A stretch of 64,000 nucleotides of DNA from Melastoma dodecandrum (Eukaryota > Streptophyta > Magnoliopsida > Myrtales > Melastomataceae). The number at the start of each line of letters is the position of its first letter. The first letter of the stretch is position 1. Shown here one piece after another: positions 61,630 through 64,000 of this stretch. The notes under the pieces are model-generated. The model was not told the DNA's origin and made no database searches. It worked only from the letters and a program-made list of their open reading frames with translations. Both the position numbers and the translations under genes were made by a program. The DNA lies in assembly GCA_029817715.1 (NCBI GenBank), contig JARUPY010000539.1:4501501-4565500 (forward strand). The letters run 5' to 3'.

Positions 61630-62161
61630 TAGTGTGGATGACGGGAAAAACGGTTGTCGGTCATTTAAGACTCAAATGAGTTCGTTGAAGCTGAAGTTGG
61701 ACCGGGCTGAAGAGAAGGAAGTCGAACGGGCCATGAATATGAAGGAAGGCAATGAGACTTGGGCTGCCGCCGAGACAAGGAAGGAAGAGGATTTGAAGGA
61801 CTTGGACCTGATTGAACGAGTAGAGGATACGGGAAGACGACAAGAGGAAGAAAGGGAAGAGAAGCGACCAGAAGTGGAAAAAGGGAAGTCTCTAACAGAA
61901 TGCAGCGCGGGGGGGTATAAGGGTGCTGTCAGCATTCGTTAGAAACAGATTTCGGTTGTATGGGGAAATGGGTAGTGTGACGTGTGTGTGGGGGTACTGT
62001 GGATACGGAGGGGTAGAAAGAAAATGTAGAAGGAAGAGCTCCGGTGAGCTAGGTGGCGGAGTGTCATCGGAGAGGTGGTCTTAGCTTCTTTTATTAACAC
62101 AGCTATGGCTGTGCTGTTGTTTTTGGAGAGACTCAGTTATTACAGTTGAAACAACGCATCA
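61622..62161 (+). repeat. 3' LTR of the Gypsy element, 5' end lost
   Basis: From CCATATTAATAG onward it matches the left LTR. The expected preceding bases TGATG are replaced by TCGT from the integrase frame. The right end GCATCA abuts the CATTG duplication. Confidence 0.9.
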
Positions 62162-62425
62162 CATTGCCGTCGACATTATCCTCTGCTTATCAGATACCAC
62201 CATATAACGGAAGCTATGAAAAAGAACAAATCACAAACAAATTCGCGAACGTGTCCATGCTTTTTCATAGAGTAAAAGCCGAAGTTCATGTAAATAATCA
62301 CTTACTTCCTCATGTTGAGCTTGAATGCAACCCTAGCCGTACCCAAGCTAAACGTTGGCCCTCCTTCTTGGCAGTCAACGATGACGTAAGTGTAGAACCC
62401 TGGCTTGTTCCGCAACATCACGTAC
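62162..62425 (-). pseudogene. Rhamnogalacturonate lyase pseudogene, 5' remaining portion
   Basis: Exon 62306-62425 reads YVMLRNKPGFYTYVIVDCQEGGP and FSLGTARVAFKLNM, the family's GFYTYAIYEH region. After a GTAAGT donor and an acceptor at 62216-62214, exon 62162-62213 reads FRYMVVSDKQRIM and reaches the Gypsy insertion. The reading continues in frame at 57058. The family's N-terminal segment (with the LEVLNDESNRGYWDLVW-type motif) is not present in the 1.1 kb upstream, so the gene is also truncated at its 5' end or that exon lies outside the window. Confidence 0.88.
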
Positions 62426-63535
62426 CTTTTAAGAAAACAAACAAAATCAAGCCATTACAAATCGTTTGACAACAAGCTCCTCTCCAGTTGGAAAGGGTAA
62501 GGCAAACTCAAAGTCCCACGTCGGATAAAGAAATGTCACCGAGCCAGTATATATAGTCTAACGGGTTACTCTCTCTACAATTAATTGATTTTAGAGTTGA
62601 ATCTCGTTGTGCTTGCGGAGCTTTTATGCGGAGCTGGACATGTGTCTAAACTGTGAATAAATGTTGTGTATACGATGATTAAATGGTGAACAACATATAC
62701 GGATGTCGGACATGTTATACCAGAATATTCATGGGCTTCTATAGAAATGCTTAGCCGCCCGCCGTAGTTGTATGTCATTCCGAGCCGAGAAGAGGATAAT
62801 TCGCACGTGGGGAAAAGAATTGCCCGAATCAAAGAAACAAAGGAGAAAGAAAATGAGATAATAATAAAGTATTCGTCATTCCATGCATTGTCTGAATGGT
62901 TTTGGTCGGCCACGAGAAAACATTACCTTTAGGTAGAAGTTATTTGTAACAGTCAACGTTAGTATCCTATTCATTGATATTATTATTTATCTCATTCGAG
63001 CAAAATAGAAAAAGGAAAAATAAAATTTCTTTTAAGCTCTCAAGAGGGTCACAAAGAAGAATATATTTTGCTCTGGAGACCCGTGTCTTAAAGGAAGTAT
63101 GTATGGATTGGGGGGGTTGGTCTTTGGTCTTGTCTTCCGAGTGGTGGCGTAATTTGCTTCTTGCTTAAGCTTATATTGCCCCCCCCCCCCCCCCCCCTCC
63201 CCAAGGCCCCAACTTATGCTTTTCCATGGAAATTTCTACACGAGCACTAAATTTTACTAACAACTTGGGTATAAAATTTCACGTGGACTGTATTAAATTT
63301 GTCTGTGTTTACCCCATTTGGATTGTGTTATACTAATGAAACCATTAGTTTTATCATGTAGCATGCAGAGATCAAGATTCGTTATGTAAATCCTAATTTA
63401 AGAACCTAATTTGATCTCCCCCCACAACCCCACCTTAGTTTTACCTTTGAGGACTGTCCAAAAATATGAGTCTCCTCTGACCCCGTTTCTTCCCCTCTTC
63501 CTTCATCGCCCCTCCGCAGAACTGCCACCGTCGTC
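62426..63535. other. Spacer with a poly(C) tract, upstream region of the bZIP gene
   Basis: No coding is supported. A C-run of about 20 bases with one T interruption lies near 63179-63201. The last 130 bp before 63536 are CT-rich, typical of a 5' leader of a plus-strand gene. Confidence 0.55.
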
Positions 63536-64000
63536 ATGTTCACGTACCCGAGCGCCTTCCTGTCCGACCCTCTTCCCTTCTCGTCCTTCGGGGACTTCCC
63601 CGATAAGTTGTTCGCGGAGTATGAATCCTCTCCCAACCCCAACTCCTTTTCCGGCCCAGATGACCCAAGCCGGGTCCACTACAGCCCGAACTCCAACTCC
63701 ACGGTCTCCTTGGAACCCTCAAGTCCTGCAGTGACTGTCATGGACAAGGGGAAGAGGAGGCGCATGCTGTCGAACCGGGAGTCAGCACGGAGGTCCCAGG
63801 TGAAGAAACAGAAACACCTCGAGAGCGTCTGGGACCAGGTGAGCTGGCTTAGGCTGGATAACCGGGAAATCTCGAACAAGCTGACCATGTTCCTCTACCA
63901 GGGCCGATGCCTCGGCTTCGAGAACAAAAAGCTCCATTCCGACAACCTTAACCTGAGGTGGAAGCTTTCGGAGGTCTGTGACCTCGTGTTGCTAGGGGAA
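63536..64000 (+). CDS. bZIP transcription factor, 3' end outside window
   Basis: The frame runs 155 codons from ATG at 63536 to the window edge without a stop. The N terminus is Ser/Pro/Phe-rich (MFTYPSAFLSDPLPFSSFGD). The basic region is KGKRRRMLSNRESARRSQVKKQKHLE (about residues 75-97, key residues given), followed by a zipper with heptad positions L, V, N, L (HLESVWDQV...WLRLDNREISNKL), as in small group S plant bZIPs. These bind ACGT-type promoter elements as dimers. The invariant basic-region motif is N-X7-R/K; here the eighth position after Asn is Gln (CAG), which is very unusual. The protein may extend a few residues past the window. Confidence 0.85.
   Translation, partial: MFTYPSAFLSDPLPFSSFGDFPDKLFAEYESSPNPNSFSGPDDPSRVHYSPNSNSTVSLEPSSPAVTVMDKGKRRRMLSNRESARRSQVKKQKHLESVWDQVSWLRLDNREISNKLTMFLYQGRCLGFENKKLHSDNLNLRWKLSEVCDLVLLGE

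Larger units (their letters stand above)
57064..62161 (+). mobile_element. Ty3/Gypsy LTR retrotransposon with a 3' internal deletion
   Basis: A 5.1-kb element on the plus strand. The left LTR (57064-57592) has ends TGATGCAT and ATGCATCA and is followed after two bases by a tRNA-Met primer site. The internal region encodes gag, protease, reverse transcriptase, RNase H and integrase in the Gypsy order (integrase last), all broken by stops and frameshifts. The right LTR starts abruptly at about 61622: integrase coding runs into it without a purine tract, and its first bases do not match TGATGCAT. The LTRs differ by substitutions and by an indel near 61891-61905. I judge it older than the Copia insertion. 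The lineage is not assigned. Confidence 0.94.
57059..62166. repeat. 5-bp target-site duplication CATTG around the Gypsy element
   Basis: CATTG occurs at 57059-57063 and again at 62162-62166, directly outside the two LTR ends. On the pseudogene strand it is CAATG, within codons for Ala-Met. Confidence 0.9.

Overview
The window is nuclear DNA from a flowering plant, most likely a eudicot. Genes are split by short GT-AG introns, spacers are AT-rich, and the families are plant ones: a phytosulfokine precursor, a BAM/CLAVATA1-type receptor kinase, a single-Myb-histone telomere-binding protein, a PADRE protein, a rhamnogalacturonate lyase, and Copia, Gypsy and Mutator elements. The species cannot be named from the sequence. 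Exon boundaries were assigned by hand from reading frame, splice consensus and remembered family structure. No search was run.

Layout. 1-8 kb (minus strand): a small secreted Gnk2/DUF26-type protein, a fragment of a cinnamyl-alcohol-dehydrogenase (CAD) gene, a five-exon CAD copy with one in-frame stop, and an intact CAD copy. 8.5-10.7 kb: a Mutator-like element with a broken transposase. 11.8-13.0 kb: an intron-containing pseudogene of proteasome ATPase RPT3. 13-17.6 kb: no gene seen. 17.6-20.7 kb: BAM-type LRR receptor kinase (minus). 24.0-26.4 kb: U11/U12-59K/PDCD7-like minor-spliceosome protein (plus). 26.8-40.4 kb: a compact minus-strand block holding an SPT2 chromatin protein, an FAD monooxygenase, a TRB/SMH telomere-binding protein and a NEMP/DUF2215 nuclear-envelope protein.

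40.8-49.7 kb: a PADRE (DUF4228) gene split inside its first coding exon by an 8.2-kb Copia element whose TSD and LTRs are nearly intact. 50.4-52.8 kb: a small plant-specific protein and a phytosulfokine precursor (both minus). 55.1-62.4 kb: a decayed rhamnogalacturonate lyase pseudogene (minus) split by a 5.1-kb Gypsy element on the plus strand. 63.5 kb to the end: the start of a bZIP transcription factor (plus), cut by the window edge.

The genes are independent housekeeping, signalling or cell-wall genes and do not form a pathway. Three of the intact ones (SPT2, TRB, NEMP) act on chromatin or the nuclear envelope, but their adjacency is probably chance. The main stories are two retrotransposon insertions that can be resolved to the base, with host frames that continue once the element is discounted; a CAD tandem array at three stages of decay; and a bZIP whose invariant basic-region arginine is replaced. 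I found no evidence of a wholly new biological system.
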